Assembly (NCBI RefSeq): GCF_002224485.1
Contig: NZ_CP022463.1
Location: 1,924,239 to 1,988,238 of the forward strand
Source of the DNA: Sinomonas sp. R1AF57
Lineage (GTDB): Bacteria; Actinomycetota; Actinomycetes; Actinomycetales; Micrococcaceae
Length of the DNA: 64,000 bases
Direction: 5' to 3'
Part shown: piece by piece, positions 1 through 9,220 of the stretch
How the letters are laid out: the number at the start of each line of letters is the position of its first letter
How positions within the stretch are numbered: position 1 is the stretch's first letter
The notes under the pieces: generated by a model
What the model was told of the DNA's origin: nothing
Database searches by the model: none
Seen by the model: only the letters and a program-made list of their open reading frames with translations
Made by a program: the position numbers and the translations under genes

Positions 1-2043
1 TCGGACCAGCACGTGTGGGCCTTCCTCGGCGACGGCGAGATGGACGAGCCCGAGTCCCGCGGCCTGCTCCAGCTCGCCGCCAACGAGAACCTGGACAACC
101 TCACCTTCGTGGTCAACTGCAACCTGCAGCGCCTCGACGGCCCGGTGCGAGGCAACGGCAAGATCATCCAGGAGCTCGAGGCGTTCTTCCGCGGCGCGGG
201 CTGGAACGTCATCAAGGTCATCTGGGGACGCGAGTGGGACAGCCTGCTGGCCCGCGACGACAACAACCAGCTCGTCAAGATCATGAACGAGACGCTCGAC
301 GGCGACTACCAGACCTACAAGGCCGAGTCGGGCGGGTTCGTGCGCGAGCACTTCTTCGGCAAGACGCCCGAGACCAAGGAGCTCGTCGCCGACTACTCGG
401 ACGAGCAGATCTGGAACCTCAAGCGCGGCGGCCACGACTACTGGAAGGTCTACGCCGCCTACAAGGCCGCCACCGAGTTCAAGGGCAAGCCGACTGTCGT
501 CCTGGCGATGACTGTCAAGGGGTACGGCCTGGGTCCGCACTTCGAGGGCCGCAACGCGACCCACCAGATGAAGAAGATGACCCTGCAGGACCTCAAGGAC
601 TTCCGCGACCACCTGCGGATCCCGATCACGGACGAGCAGCTCGAGGCGAACCCCTACGAGCCGCCGTACTACCACCCGGGGCAGGATGCCCCCGAGATCC
701 AGTACATGATGCAGCGCCGCAAGGAGCTCGGCGGCTTCCTGCCCGAGCGCCGCGATCCCCACGAGGGCATCGCGCTGCCCGACGACAAGTCGTTCGAGGT
801 GGCCAAGCGCGGCTCCGGGAAGCAGCAGGCCGCCACGACCATGGCGTTCGTCCGTCTGCTCAAGGACCTCATGCGGGACAAGGAGTTCGGCAAGCGCGTC
901 GTCCCCATCGTCCCCGACGAGGCCCGCACGTTCGGCATGGACGCGTTCTTCCCGACCGCGAAGATCTACAACCCGAAGGGCCAGAACTACCTCTCGGTGG
1001 ACCGCGACCTCGTGCTCGCGTACAAGGAGTCCCCTGCCGGCCAGATCCTCCACGCCGGCATCAACGAGGCGGGGTCGATTGCGGCGTTCACAGCCGCGGG
1101 CACCTCCTACGCCACGCACGGCGAAACCCTCGTGCCGATCTACGTGTTCTACTCGATGTTCGGCTTCCAGCGCACCGGCGACGGCATCTGGGCCGCCGCC
1201 GATCAGATGGCCCGCGGCTTCATCATCGGCGCCACCGCCGGTCGGACCACGCTCACCGGCGAAGGCACCCAGCACGCCGACGGGCACTCCCCGCTCCTGG
1301 CCTCGACGAACCCCGCGGTCGTCGCCTACGACCCCGCCTACGGCTATGAGATCGGCCACATCGTCAAGTCCGGCCTCGAGCGCATGTACGGCGGGAAGCA
1401 CCCGAACCCGAACGTCATGTACTACCTCACGGTCTACAACGAGCCGATCGTCCAGCCTGCAGAGCCGGAAGAGCTCGACGTCGAAGGCCTGGTCAGGGGC
1501 ATCTACCTCCTCGCGCCGGCGAAGATCGACGGCCCGCGCACCCAGCTGCTCGCCTCGGGCGTCGCCGTGCCCTGGGCCCTCGAGGCCCAGCAGATCCTCG
1601 CGGAGGAGTGGGGAGTCTCCGCGGACGTGTGGAGCGTCACCTCGTGGAACGAGCTCCGGCGCGACGGCCTGGCGGCCGAGGAGGAAGCCTTCCTCAACCC
1701 CGGCCAGGAACCCCGTCAGCCGTTCGTCACCCAGCAGCTCGCCGGCGCCACCGGTCCGATCGTGGCGGTGACGGACTACATGAAGGCCGTCCCCGACCAG
1801 ATCCGCCAGTTCCTCCCGAACGAGTTCGCGACGCTCGGCGCCGATGACTTCGGCTTCGCCGACACCCGTGCCGCGGCGCGCCGGTACTTCCACATCGACA
1901 GCCACTCGGTCGTGGTCCGTGCGCTCCAGATGCTGGCCCGGCGCGGCGAGGTCGACGCCGACGCACCCCGTCAGGCGTTCGACCGGTACCGCCTCAACGA
2001 CGTGAACGCCGGATCGACCGGCAACGCGGGCGGCGAGTCCTAG
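1..2043 (+). CDS. aceE: Pyruvate dehydrogenase E1 component AceE (5' end outside window)
   Basis: Homodimeric-type E1 of the pyruvate dehydrogenase complex, which decarboxylates pyruvate with thiamine diphosphate and passes the acetyl group to the lipoyl E2. The frame is open from base 1 and reads through [10 protein letters not shown] and [14 protein letters not shown], the Mg/ThDP-binding region of AceE. The middle transketolase-like pyrimidine domain follows ([19 protein letters not shown]) and then the C-terminal domain, ending at TAG 2041. About 680 of the usual ~920 residues are present, so roughly 230 N-terminal residues lie upstream of the window. A strong hairpin follows the stop, so aceE appears to be the last gene of its unit. 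Identification is secure from residue-level family motifs. Confidence 0.97.
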   Translation, partial: SDQHVWAFLGDGEMDEPESRGLLQLAANENLDNLTFVVNCNLQRLDGPVRGNGKIIQELEAFFRGAGWNVIKVIWGREWDSLLARDDNNQLVKIMNETLDGDYQTYKAESGGFVREHFFGKTPETKELVADYSDEQIWNLKRGGHDYWKVYAAYKAATEFKGKPTVVLAMTVKGYGLGPHFEGRNATHQMKKMTLQDLKDFRDHLRIPITDEQLEANPYEPPYYHPGQDAPEIQYMMQRRKELGGFLPERRDPHEGIALPDDKSFEVAKRGSGKQQAATTMAFVRLLKDLMRDKEFGKRVVPIVPDEARTFGMDAFFPTAKIYNPKGQNYLSVDRDLVLAYKESPAGQILHAGINEAGSIAAFTAAGTSYATHGETLVPIYVFYSMFGFQRTGDGIWAAADQMARGFIIGATAGRTTLTGEGTQHADGHSPLLASTNPAVVAYDPAYGYEIGHIVKSGLERMYGGKHPNPNVMYYLTVYNEPIVQPAEPEELDVEGLVRGIYLLAPAKIDGPRTQLLASGVAVPWALEAQQILAEEWGVSADVWSVTSWNELRRDGLAAEEEAFLNPGQEPRQPFVTQQLAGATGPIVAVTDYMKAVPDQIRQFLPNEFATLGADDFGFADTRAAARRYFHIDSHSVVVRALQMLARRGEVDADAPRQAFDRYRLNDVNAGSTGNAGGES

Positions 2044-2085
2044 CCCACTCCCCCGTCCCAGGCGGCCTGCAGCCGCCCCAGACCC

Positions 2086-2121
2086 ACGGCGGCCCTTCCC
2101 AGCTTCGGGGAGGGCCGCCGT
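2086..2121 (+). terminator. Hairpin terminator after aceE
   Basis: A 15-base-pair stem (2086-2100 with 2107-2121, one G-T pair) closes a 6-base loop about 45 bases after the aceE stop. There is no clear T-tract, as is common in high-GC actinobacteria. It separates aceE from the fatty-acid cluster. Confidence 0.7.
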
Positions 2122-2146
2122 CGTGTGTGAACCCAGGCACTCCGGC

Positions 2147-2164
2147 TTGTAGCCTTCGCACAAA
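2147..2164 (+). promoter_or_regulatory. Conserved 18-base box upstream of fasR (copy 1)
   Basis: TTGTAGCCTTCGCACAAA lies 36 bases before the fasR start. It matches a second box upstream of fabD at 16 of 18 positions and contains a TTGT-N9-ACAA inverted repeat. The two copies flank the regulator gene and precede the biosynthetic operon, so this is a good candidate operator for the FasR-type protein acting on its own gene and on fabD. The role is inferred; the sequence match is direct. Confidence 0.6.
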
Positions 2165-2200
2165 ATTCACCCCGGGGCCCAGCTCGCCTATGCTCTAGGC

Positions 2201-3439
2201 ATGAGCCAGCCCAAGCAGTCCACCGGCGGCTCGCCGAACGGCAAGCTGACCATCTCCCCGGCGAAGGCGGAGACGGTCAAGAAGCTGCGGGCCAACGTCG
2301 GCCAGCTCTCGACCACCACCATGCGGGAGCTCGAGCGGGCCCTGCCCTGGTACAGCCGGCTCAGCGCCGACGAGCGGTCCGCGCTCGGACTCGTGGCGCA
2401 GAACGGGATCGCGGCCTTCGTCACCTGGTACGAGCGGCCCACCATGCCCTCGTGGATCCTGTCCGACGTCTTCGGCAGCGCACCGACAGAGCTCACCCGC
2501 TCCATCAGCCTCCAGAAGGCGCTCCAGCTCATCCGGATCGTGGTCGAGGCGGTCGAGGACCAGGTCCCCCACCTCGCACCCGAAGAGGACCAGCCTGCCC
2601 TGCGCGAAGCCGTCCTGCGCTACTCCCGCGAGGTCGCCTTCGCCGCTGCCGACGTCTACGCACGCGCCGCCGAGACCCGGGGCTCGTGGGACACGCGGCT
2701 CGAGGCGCTCATCGTGGACGCGATCCTGCGCGGCGAGAACACCGACGCCCTTCGCTCGCGGATCGCGGCGCTCGGGTGGAAGGCCCAGGAGCGCTTCACC
2801 GTCATGGTGGGGAGCGCTCCCCTCGAGCCGAGCCCGACCTACGTGGGCGAGCTGCGGCGCCTGGCCGGCCGCTACGCCCAGGACGCGCTCGTGGGCATCC
2901 AGGGCGACAGGCTCATCCTCATCCTCGGCGGACTCGACGACCCCCCCGGCGCGATGTCCCGTCTCGCCGACCTCTTCGCGCCGGGCCCCGTAGTGTTCGG
3001 CCCCGAGGCACCCACGCTCCCCGAGGCGAGCATGTCCGCGCAGGCGGCGTTCGCCGGCCTGTCCGCGGCGCGCGCCTGGCCCAACGCTCCCCGCCCCGTC
3101 TCGGCCGACGACCTCCTCCCCGAGCGTGTCGTCGCCGGCGACGACGCCGCGCGCCGGGCCCTCGTCCAGAAGATCTACCGACCGCTCGTCGCCGCGTCCA
3201 ACGGGCTCGTGGAGACCCTCAGCGCCTACTTCGAACTCGGCCACTCGCTGGAGGCCACGGCGCGGGAGCTGTTCGTCCACGCCAACACCGTCCGGTACCG
3301 GCTGCGCCGCGTGTGCGATGTCACGGGATGGGATCCGCTGCTCCCCCGCGAGGCCTTCGTCCTGCAGACCGCTCTGGTGGTCGGACGGCTCGCAAGCACA
3401 GGCAAGCCAGGCGGAGAAAGGCCCGCCGGACGCTCCTGA
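2201..3439 (+). CDS. fasR: PucR/CdaR-type regulator of fatty-acid synthesis (FasR-like)
   Basis: A 412-residue transcriptional regulator. The C-terminus has the PucR-family helix-turn-helix (LEATARELFVHANTVRYRLR, about residues 350-370), and the middle resembles the GGDEF-like region of CdaR/PucR proteins. In Streptomyces the protein at this position, FasR, activates the fabD-fabH-acpP-fabF operon, and the order here is the same. A 110-base gap with its own box and probable promoter separates it from fabD. The ATG start at 2201 is preceded by an 18-base box also found before fabD, suggesting autoregulation. The family call is firm; the regulatory role rests on gene order. Confidence 0.88.
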   Translation: MSQPKQSTGGSPNGKLTISPAKAETVKKLRANVGQLSTTTMRELERALPWYSRLSADERSALGLVAQNGIAAFVTWYERPTMPSWILSDVFGSAPTELTRSISLQKALQLIRIVVEAVEDQVPHLAPEEDQPALREAVLRYSREVAFAAADVYARAAETRGSWDTRLEALIVDAILRGENTDALRSRIAALGWKAQERFTVMVGSAPLEPSPTYVGELRRLAGRYAQDALVGIQGDRLILILGGLDDPPGAMSRLADLFAPGPVVFGPEAPTLPEASMSAQAAFAGLSAARAWPNAPRPVSADDLLPERVVAGDDAARRALVQKIYRPLVAASNGLVETLSAYFELGHSLEATARELFVHANTVRYRLRRVCDVTGWDPLLPREAFVLQTALVVGRLASTGKPGGERPAGRS

Positions 3440-3464
3440 CGGGCCCCGCCGACGGTCCCACTCG

Positions 3465-3482
3465 TTGTAGACTTCCCACAAA
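3465..3482 (+). promoter_or_regulatory. Conserved 18-base box upstream of fabD (copy 2)
   Basis: TTGTAGACTTCCCACAAA lies 67 bases before the fabD GTG start. It differs from the box before fasR at two positions only (7 and 12). The surrounding sequence is otherwise unlike, which suggests selection on the box itself. Probable FasR-type operator for the fab operon. Confidence 0.6.
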
Positions 3483-3549
3483 CCGCGTTCTGGAGCTTGG
3501 TGCGTGCACCCACGCCGCGGACGCCCGCCGATTTGGAAAGCTTGGATTC

Positions 3550-4506
3550 GTGCTTGCAATTGTCTGCCCTGGACAGGGCTCCCAGACGCCCGGCTTCTTG
3601 GCCCCCTGGCTAGAGGTCCCCTCCGTCGCCGAGCGCCTGGGCGCCCTCGGAGAGGTCGCCGGCCTTGACCTCGTGGCCCACGGGACCACCTCGGACGAGG
3701 AGACCATCAAGGACACCGCCGTCGCCCAGCCGCTCATCGTGGCCGCCGGCATCGTCACCGCCGAGGCGCTGTTCGACGTCGAGCTCTCGGAGCTGCCCAT
3801 CGTCCTGGCCGGCCACTCGGTCGGCGAGATCACCGCGTCGGCGCTCGCCGGCGTCGTGAGCGCCGAGGACGCGATGCGCTTCGTCTCCGTCCGCGCCCAG
3901 GGCATGGCCCGCGCAGCGGCCGTCGCTCCGACAGGCATGAGCGCCGTCCTCGGCGGCGACCGCGAGGAGGTGCTTGCTGCCATTGCTGCCGCCGGCGCCG
4001 AACCGGCCAACGTCAACGGGGGCGGCCAGATCGTCGCGGCAGGCACCTTCGAGCAGCTCGAGGCGCTCGCAGCGAACCCGCCCGCGAAGACCCGCATTGT
4101 GCCGCTGAAGGTGGCCGGGGCCTTCCACACGCACCACATGGCCTCGGCCGTGTCAGATCTCGAGGCCCTGCGGCCCTCGCTTTCCGTGAGCGACCCTGCT
4201 GTGCCGCTCCTGTCGAACTACGACGGCGCACCCGTCGCGTCGGGCGACGCCGCCGTCGCGAGTCTCATCGCCCAGGTCTCGCGGCCCGTCCGCTGGGACC
4301 TCTGCATGGAGACGCTCGCATCGCGCGGCGTCACGGGCGTCATCGAGCTCGCGCCGGCCGGCACCCTTGTCGGCCTCGCCAAGCGCGGCATGCCCGGCGT
4401 GAAGACAGTGGCCGTCAAGACGCCCGCCGACGTGGCCGCGGCGCTTGAGCTGTTCGCCGCGGATGCCGAGAGCAGCGAGGCCCGGAGCGAAGAGGAGACC
4501 GTGTGA
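3550..4506 (+). CDS. fabD: Malonyl-CoA:ACP transacylase FabD
   Basis: Transfers malonyl groups from CoA to acyl carrier protein, supplying extender units for type II fatty-acid synthesis in the cytoplasm. The 318-residue protein has the N-terminal GQGSQ motif, the catalytic serine in GHSVG (Ser90) and the paired histidine region FHTHHM near residue 197. The GTG at 3550 is chosen because it places MLAIVCPGQGSQ at the N-terminus as in the family; the open frame continues far upstream only as a shadow of fasR. Its stop overlaps the fabH start (GTGA at 4503-4506), so the two are translationally coupled. Confidence 0.95.
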   Translation: MLAIVCPGQGSQTPGFLAPWLEVPSVAERLGALGEVAGLDLVAHGTTSDEETIKDTAVAQPLIVAAGIVTAEALFDVELSELPIVLAGHSVGEITASALAGVVSAEDAMRFVSVRAQGMARAAAVAPTGMSAVLGGDREEVLAAIAAAGAEPANVNGGGQIVAAGTFEQLEALAANPPAKTRIVPLKVAGAFHTHHMASAVSDLEALRPSLSVSDPAVPLLSNYDGAPVASGDAAVASLIAQVSRPVRWDLCMETLASRGVTGVIELAPAGTLVGLAKRGMPGVKTVAVKTPADVAAALELFAADAESSEARSEEETV

Positions 4507-5564
4507 GCGAGCCGACCCTGAAGCAGTCCCCCACCCGCGAGCACTCCCGGATCGCCGGCATCGGGGCCTACCGGCCCTCGGTGGTCGTCACCAACGACGA
4601 CGTCTGCCAGTGGATCGACTCCTCCGACGAGTGGATCCGCCAGCGCACCGGCATCGTCACCCGCCACCGCGCCCCAGCTGACGTGAGCGTCATCGACATG
4701 GCCGAAGGCGCGGCGCGTGAGGCCCTCGAGTCTGCGGGCATCACCGGCAGCCAGCTGGGCGCCGTCATCGTCTCCACGGTGACCCACCCCTTCGCCACGC
4801 CCTCTGCTGCTGCCCAGCTCGCCGACCGGCTCGACGCGACGCCGGCTCCCGCGTATGACATCTCGGCCGCATGCGCCGGCTACTGCTACGGGATCGCCCA
4901 GGCCGACGCACTCGTGCGCTCCGGCGCCGCGGAGTACGTGCTGGTCATCGGTGCCGAGAAGCTCAGCGACTTCATCGACAACACGGAGCGCACGATCTCG
5001 TTCCTGCTCGGCGACGGCGCGGGCGCCGTCGTCATCGGACCGTCCGACACCCCGGGGATCGGGCCCTCGGTGTGGGGCTCCGACGGCAGCAAGTGGGGCA
5101 CGATCGGCATGACGCACTCCCTGCTCGATGTGCGAGACCTGTCCGACGAGGCGGAGCGCGACGGAGCCGGCAACGCCGCCGCGGTGCTCGGCACCGAAGC
5201 CAAGATCTGGCCGACGCTGCGTCAGGACGGCCAGAGCGTGTTCCGCTGGGCCGTGTGGGAGATGGCCAAGGTCGCCAAGCGCGCGCTCGACGCTGCCGGG
5301 ATCGCCCCGGAGGACCTCGCCGCGTTCGTCCCCCATCAGGCCAACATGCGCATCATCGACGAGATGGTCAAGCAGCTCGGCCTGCCGGCGTCCGTCATCG
5401 TCGCGCGTGACATCGCGGACGCGGGCAACACGTCGGCGGCCTCCATCCCGCTCGCCGCCCATCGCCTGCTGAAGGAGAACCCGGACCTCAGCGGCAAGCT
5501 CGCCCTGCAGATCGGCTTCGGCGCTGGCCTTGTGTTCGGCGCCCAGGTCGTCGTCCTCCCCTGA
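4503..5564 (+). CDS. fabH: 3-oxoacyl-ACP synthase III FabH
   Basis: Condenses a short acyl-CoA primer with malonyl-ACP to start each fatty-acid chain. The 353 residues show the complete Cys-His-Asn triad: Cys124 in SAACAGYCYG, His in PHQANMRII near residue 280, and Asn in GNTSAASIP near residue 310. Length is slightly above the ~320-340 typical of the family because of a short N-terminal extension. The GTG start overlaps the fabD stop by 4 bases. In actinobacteria the enzyme usually takes branched primers; that specificity is not readable here. Confidence 0.96.
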   Translation: MSEPTLKQSPTREHSRIAGIGAYRPSVVVTNDDVCQWIDSSDEWIRQRTGIVTRHRAPADVSVIDMAEGAAREALESAGITGSQLGAVIVSTVTHPFATPSAAAQLADRLDATPAPAYDISAACAGYCYGIAQADALVRSGAAEYVLVIGAEKLSDFIDNTERTISFLLGDGAGAVVIGPSDTPGIGPSVWGSDGSKWGTIGMTHSLLDVRDLSDEAERDGAGNAAAVLGTEAKIWPTLRQDGQSVFRWAVWEMAKVAKRALDAAGIAPEDLAAFVPHQANMRIIDEMVKQLGLPASVIVARDIADAGNTSAASIPLAAHRLLKENPDLSGKLALQIGFGAGLVFGAQVVVLP

Positions 5565-5659
5565 GACTGCGCCGCCTGCTCCAGGCGGCCGAGACCAAGC
5601 CGCATGAGCGGCTGGAACCCTGATCCGGCGACCGCCGGGAACCGAGAAAAGGAGCCGAC

Positions 5660-5905
5660 ATGGCAACCAACGAAGAGATCCTCGCCGGTCTGGCCGAGAT
5701 CATCAACGAGGAGACGGGCCTGGCCACCGAGGCCGTCGAGCCCGACAAGTCCTTCACGGATGACCTCGACATCGACTCGATCTCCATGATGACCATCGTG
5801 GTCAACGCCGAGGAGAAGTTCGGGGTCCGCATCCCCGACGAGGAGGTCAAGAACCTCTCCACCGTCGGCGACGCTGTCGACTTCATCGCCAAGGCCCAGG
5901 CCTAA
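5660..5905 (+). CDS. acpP: Acyl carrier protein
   Basis: Small acidic carrier (81 residues) that holds the growing acyl chain on a phosphopantetheine arm. The attachment serine is Ser40 in DDLDIDSISM, the standard DSL-type motif with isoleucine in place of leucine. It lies 95 bases after fabH and has a good ribosome site (AAAAGGAG, 7 bases before ATG). It sits between fabH and fabF in the classical fab operon. Confidence 0.97.
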   Translation: MATNEEILAGLAEIINEETGLATEAVEPDKSFTDDLDIDSISMMTIVVNAEEKFGVRIPDEEVKNLSTVGDAVDFIAKAQA

Positions 5906-5998
5906 GTGCGGCCGCGGCGGCCGGCGCCCACCACGCCGGCCGCCACCCAAGACTTCCGCCAGCACCGCTGGCGCTGACGCGAACCGAAAGAGCGAAGC

Positions 5999-7234
5999 AT
6001 GGCGCGCAAAGTTGTTGTGACCGGCCTCGGGGCCACGACGCCGATCGGCGGCGACGTCCCCACCCTGTGGCAGAACGCCCTCAAGGGCGTCTCGGGGGTC
6101 CGCAGGCTCACCGACGACTGGGTCGAGGAATTCGACCTGCCCGTCAAGATCGCCGCCAAGCTCTCCACTCCTGCTGAGGACGTCCTGAGCCGCGTCGAGA
6201 TGAAGCGCATGGACCCCTCGACCCAGTACGGCGTCATCGCCGCCCGTGAGGCGTGGCGGGACTCCGGGATCGAGGAGATCGACCACGATCGGCTCGCCGT
6301 CGCCTTCGCCACCGGCATCGGGGGCGTGTGGACGCTCCTGAACGGATGGGACACGCTCCGCGAGAAGGGCCCGCGCCGCGTCCTTCCGATGACGGTCCCC
6401 ATGCTCATGCCCAACGGTGTCGCGGCCGCGGTCAGCCTCGACCTCGGCGCGCGCGCCGGCGCCCACACGCCCGTCTCGGCCTGCGCGTCCGGGACCGAGG
6501 CCATGAATGTCGGACTCGAGCTGATCCGTGCCGGCAAGGCCGATGTGGTGATGGTCGGCGGCGCCGAGGCCGCCATCCACCCCATGCCGCTCGCGTCCTT
6601 CGCCGCGATGCAGGCGCTGTCCAAGCGCAACGACGACCCCGAGCATGCCTCGCGCCCCTACGACATCGACCGTGACGGCTTCGTCATGGGCGAGGGAGCC
6701 GGCGCCCTGGTCCTCGAGGCCGAGGAGCACGCCCTGGCCCGCGGCGCGCGCATCTATGGTGAGCTCGCCGGCACGTCCGTGACGGCTGATGCCTATCACA
6801 TCACCGCTCCGGACCCGGAGGGGCTCGGCGCCACGCGCGCCCTCAAGGCGGCGATGTTCGACGCCCGCATCCAGCCCGAGGACGTCATCCACGTCAACGC
6901 CCACGCGACGTCCACGCCGGTCGGCGACAGGCCCGAGTACACCGCGCTCAAGGCGGCGCTCGGCACGCATGTCGACAATGTCGCGGTGTCGGCGACGAAG
7001 TCCCAGATGGGCCATCTCCTCGGGGCCTCGGGCGCCGTGGAGGCTGTGCTGACCGTCCTCGCCGTCCACGAGCGCAAGGCGCCGGCGACGATCAACCTGG
7101 ACCATCAGGACCCGGACATCCCCCTCGATGTTGTGACGACCGCCCGCGACCTCCCGCAGGGTGACATCGTGGCCCTGAGCAATTCCTTCGGCTTCGGCGG
7201 CCACAACGCCGTCGTGGTCATCCGCAACCACTGA
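5999..7234 (+). CDS. fabF: 3-oxoacyl-ACP synthase II FabF
   Basis: Beta-ketoacyl-ACP synthase that elongates the acyl chain. The 411-residue thiolase-fold protein has the Cys-His-His triad: Cys162 in SACASGTEAMN, His in NAHATSTPVGD near residue 300, and His in MGHLLGASGAVEAV near residue 340. It is the last gene of the fab operon. AAAGAGCGAAGC precedes the ATG, and a perfect 15-base-pair hairpin follows the stop. No fabG, fabZ or fabI is in the window, so those steps are encoded elsewhere. Confidence 0.96.
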   Translation: MARKVVVTGLGATTPIGGDVPTLWQNALKGVSGVRRLTDDWVEEFDLPVKIAAKLSTPAEDVLSRVEMKRMDPSTQYGVIAAREAWRDSGIEEIDHDRLAVAFATGIGGVWTLLNGWDTLREKGPRRVLPMTVPMLMPNGVAAAVSLDLGARAGAHTPVSACASGTEAMNVGLELIRAGKADVVMVGGAEAAIHPMPLASFAAMQALSKRNDDPEHASRPYDIDRDGFVMGEGAGALVLEAEEHALARGARIYGELAGTSVTADAYHITAPDPEGLGATRALKAAMFDARIQPEDVIHVNAHATSTPVGDRPEYTALKAALGTHVDNVAVSATKSQMGHLLGASGAVEAVLTVLAVHERKAPATINLDHQDPDIPLDVVTTARDLPQGDIVALSNSFGFGGHNAVVVIRNH

Positions 7235-7258
7235 CCACGCTCCGCTGCAAACGACGAC

Positions 7259-7293
7259 GAGGGGGCCCGCCGTGTACGACGGCGGGCCCCCTC
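7259..7293 (+). terminator. Terminator between fabF and the convergent DUF3145 gene
   Basis: A perfect 15-base-pair GC-rich stem (7259-7273 with 7279-7293) closes a 5-base loop 25 bases after fabF. It can serve both strands, because the minus-strand DUF3145 gene ends at 7353. Confidence 0.8.
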
Positions 7294-7352
7294 GTCTGTG
7301 CCGCGGCGATGCTTGGAGGACGAGAAGGAGGCTGGATCGGACGAGAGGGGCT

Positions 7353-7856
7353 TCAGCCCACTTGGTGCAGCCAGCGGACGGGAGCGCCCTCCGCGGCGTG
7401 CCGGAACGGCTCCAGCTCCTCGTCCCATGCCTCGCCCAGTGCGAGGGAAAGCTCGTGGTAGACGACGGCGGGATCGCCCGCACCGGCCTCGTAGGCGTAC
7501 CTGATCCGGTCTTCGGAGACCACGATGTTGCCGTGGACGTCCGTCATTCCATGGAAGATCCCGAGCTCGGGGGTATGTGACCACCGGGCGCCGTCGACGC
7601 CGGGACTGGGCTCCTCCGTGACCTCATAGCGAAGGTGCGCCCAGCCCCTCAGGGCGGACGCAAGCTGTGCGCCGGTCCCCGGAGCCCCCATCCACGAGAG
7701 CTCCGCACGGAACATTCCCGGAGCGGCTGGCTGAGCCGTCCAGTCCAGATCAGTGCGCTTGTCGACGACCGAGCCGATGGCCCACTCCACGTGGGGACAC
7801 AGCGCGCTCGGTGCCGAGTGCACGAACAGCAGACCACGCGTCATCACTGCAGACAT
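7353..7856 (-). CDS. DUF3145 family protein
   Basis: A 167-residue protein beginning MSAVMTRGLLFVHSAPSALC and containing the DUF3145 signature found in actinobacteria, commonly next to the fab operon as here. No function is established and I see no membrane segment or catalytic motif. The start at 7856 is set by GGAGG five bases upstream; the open frame extends to 8573 only as a shadow of xerC. It is convergent with fabF across the hairpin. Confidence 0.88.
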   Translation of the reverse strand: MSAVMTRGLLFVHSAPSALCPHVEWAIGSVVDKRTDLDWTAQPAAPGMFRAELSWMGAPGTGAQLASALRGWAHLRYEVTEEPSPGVDGARWSHTPELGIFHGMTDVHGNIVVSEDRIRYAYEAGAGDPAVVYHELSLALGEAWDEELEPFRHAAEGAPVRWLHQVG

Positions 7857-8040
7857 TCCATCCTCCATCGCTGTCGGTACGTCTTCCCCTACGACCGTCA
7901 GCTGGCGGGTGTCCCCAATCGACCCGTGGCTATGCAGTTGTTCCGCCGCTGCCGCCCCGTATTCCACGAGGCGCCATGAACCGGCGGGTTCGCGACCATT
8001 CTGCACGAGACACCGGCCATGCGCCAGTGCGCCCCGCCGA

Positions 8041-9036
8041 TCAGGCGCGTGGATGCGACGAGAGGTAGCTGGCTCGCAGCCGTTCCACAGAGACGTGGGT
8101 GTAGAGCTGCGTCGTGGCGAGGCTGGCGTGCCCGAGCAGTTCCTGGACGCTGCGCAGGTCTGCGCCCCCATCGAGCAGGTGGGTTGCCGCTGTGTGCCGC
8201 AGGGTGTGCGGGCCGCTCGCCGATGTGTCCCCGAGCGCGCGCAGGGCGCGGTCGACGACGTCCCTTGCCTGCCGCTGTCCCAGCCTGCCGCCGCGGCGGC
8301 CGAGGAAGAGGGCCGGGCCGCTGGCGGCGCTCGCGAGCGTATGGCGAACGGCAAGCCATCGCGTGAGCGCTGCGGCAGCCGGTTGCCCGAACGGGACGGT
8401 CCGTTCCTTGTTGCCCTTGCCGAGGATGCGGGCTGTGCGTCGCTCGAAGTCCAGATCGTCGACATCGAGGCCCACCAGCTCGCCCACCCGCACCCCGGTG
8501 GCGTAGAGGAACTCCACCAGGGCCAGGTCCCGTACCGCGACCGGGTCGCCCTCCGACGCGGCGCTGGCCGCACCCTCGACGAGCCGCTCGGCCTGTTCGC
8601 GATGGAGGACCGCGGGGAGGTGCTTGTCGCGCTTGGGCGCGGCGAGACGCAGCGCGGGGTCCGCCTCGACGCGCCCTTCCCTCAGGGCCCAGGCCATGAA
8701 GGCCCTGACCGACGACGCGCGTCGGGCCAGAGTTGCCCGGGACAGGCCTGAGTCGCTCTGCCGGCCGAGCCACCGCCTGAGCATGGCCAGATCGATCCCG
8801 CCGAGGTCCCAGGCGCCGTCCCCGGCGGCCGACGCGAGCATCGACGCGATGTCCGACTCATAGGCCCGGACGGTGTGGGCAGATCGTCCGCGCTCGAGCG
8901 CGAGGTACCGGAGGAAATCGGACAGCGCGCCGGCGAGGACCGGGTCCAGGCTGGACGCCTGCTGCAGCTCCCCTGACGGCCGCGCGGGCTCCGGCTGCTC
9001 GCGCGGCAGCGGCTGATGGGGGCCGGGGGCGCTCAC
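8041..9036 (-). CDS. xerC: Tyrosine recombinase XerC
   Basis: Site-specific recombinase that, with XerD, resolves chromosome dimers at dif. The 331 residues comprise an N-terminal SAM-like core-binding domain (about 20-110) and a C-terminal catalytic domain. The catalytic residues are visible: Arg in ATGVRVGEL, His-x-x-Arg in [18 protein letters not shown], His in [11 protein letters not shown], and the nucleophile Tyr in LYTHV. The GTG at 9036 is preferred because GGGAG lies 8 bases upstream; the frame continuing to 9264 runs into the dprA end. Its place downstream of dprA and comM is normal for actinobacteria. Confidence 0.92.
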   Translation of the reverse strand: MSAPGPHQPLPREQPEPARPSGELQQASSLDPVLAGALSDFLRYLALERGRSAHTVRAYESDIASMLASAAGDGAWDLGGIDLAMLRRWLGRQSDSGLSRATLARRASSVRAFMAWALREGRVEADPALRLAAPKRDKHLPAVLHREQAERLVEGAASAASEGDPVAVRDLALVEFLYATGVRVGELVGLDVDDLDFERRTARILGKGNKERTVPFGQPAAAALTRWLAVRHTLASAASGPALFLGRRGGRLGQRQARDVVDRALRALGDTSASGPHTLRHTAATHLLDGGADLRSVQELLGHASLATTQLYTHVSVERLRASYLSSHPRA

Positions 9037-9220
9037 TGCCGGCTCCCAGCACCTGGAGTCGCAGCTGTGAGGGCCGATCCCACCGCGGATGGGATCATCG
9101 TTCCTCCTCTTGACGCTGGGTCGGCCTGCTCCTGCTCCCCTGCCACTCTGGCTGCGCTCCCCGCTCCCCGCAAGCCGACACGCGCGTCGCGCCCAGCGGT
9201 GCCTGCCCCCGCTGCATCGC

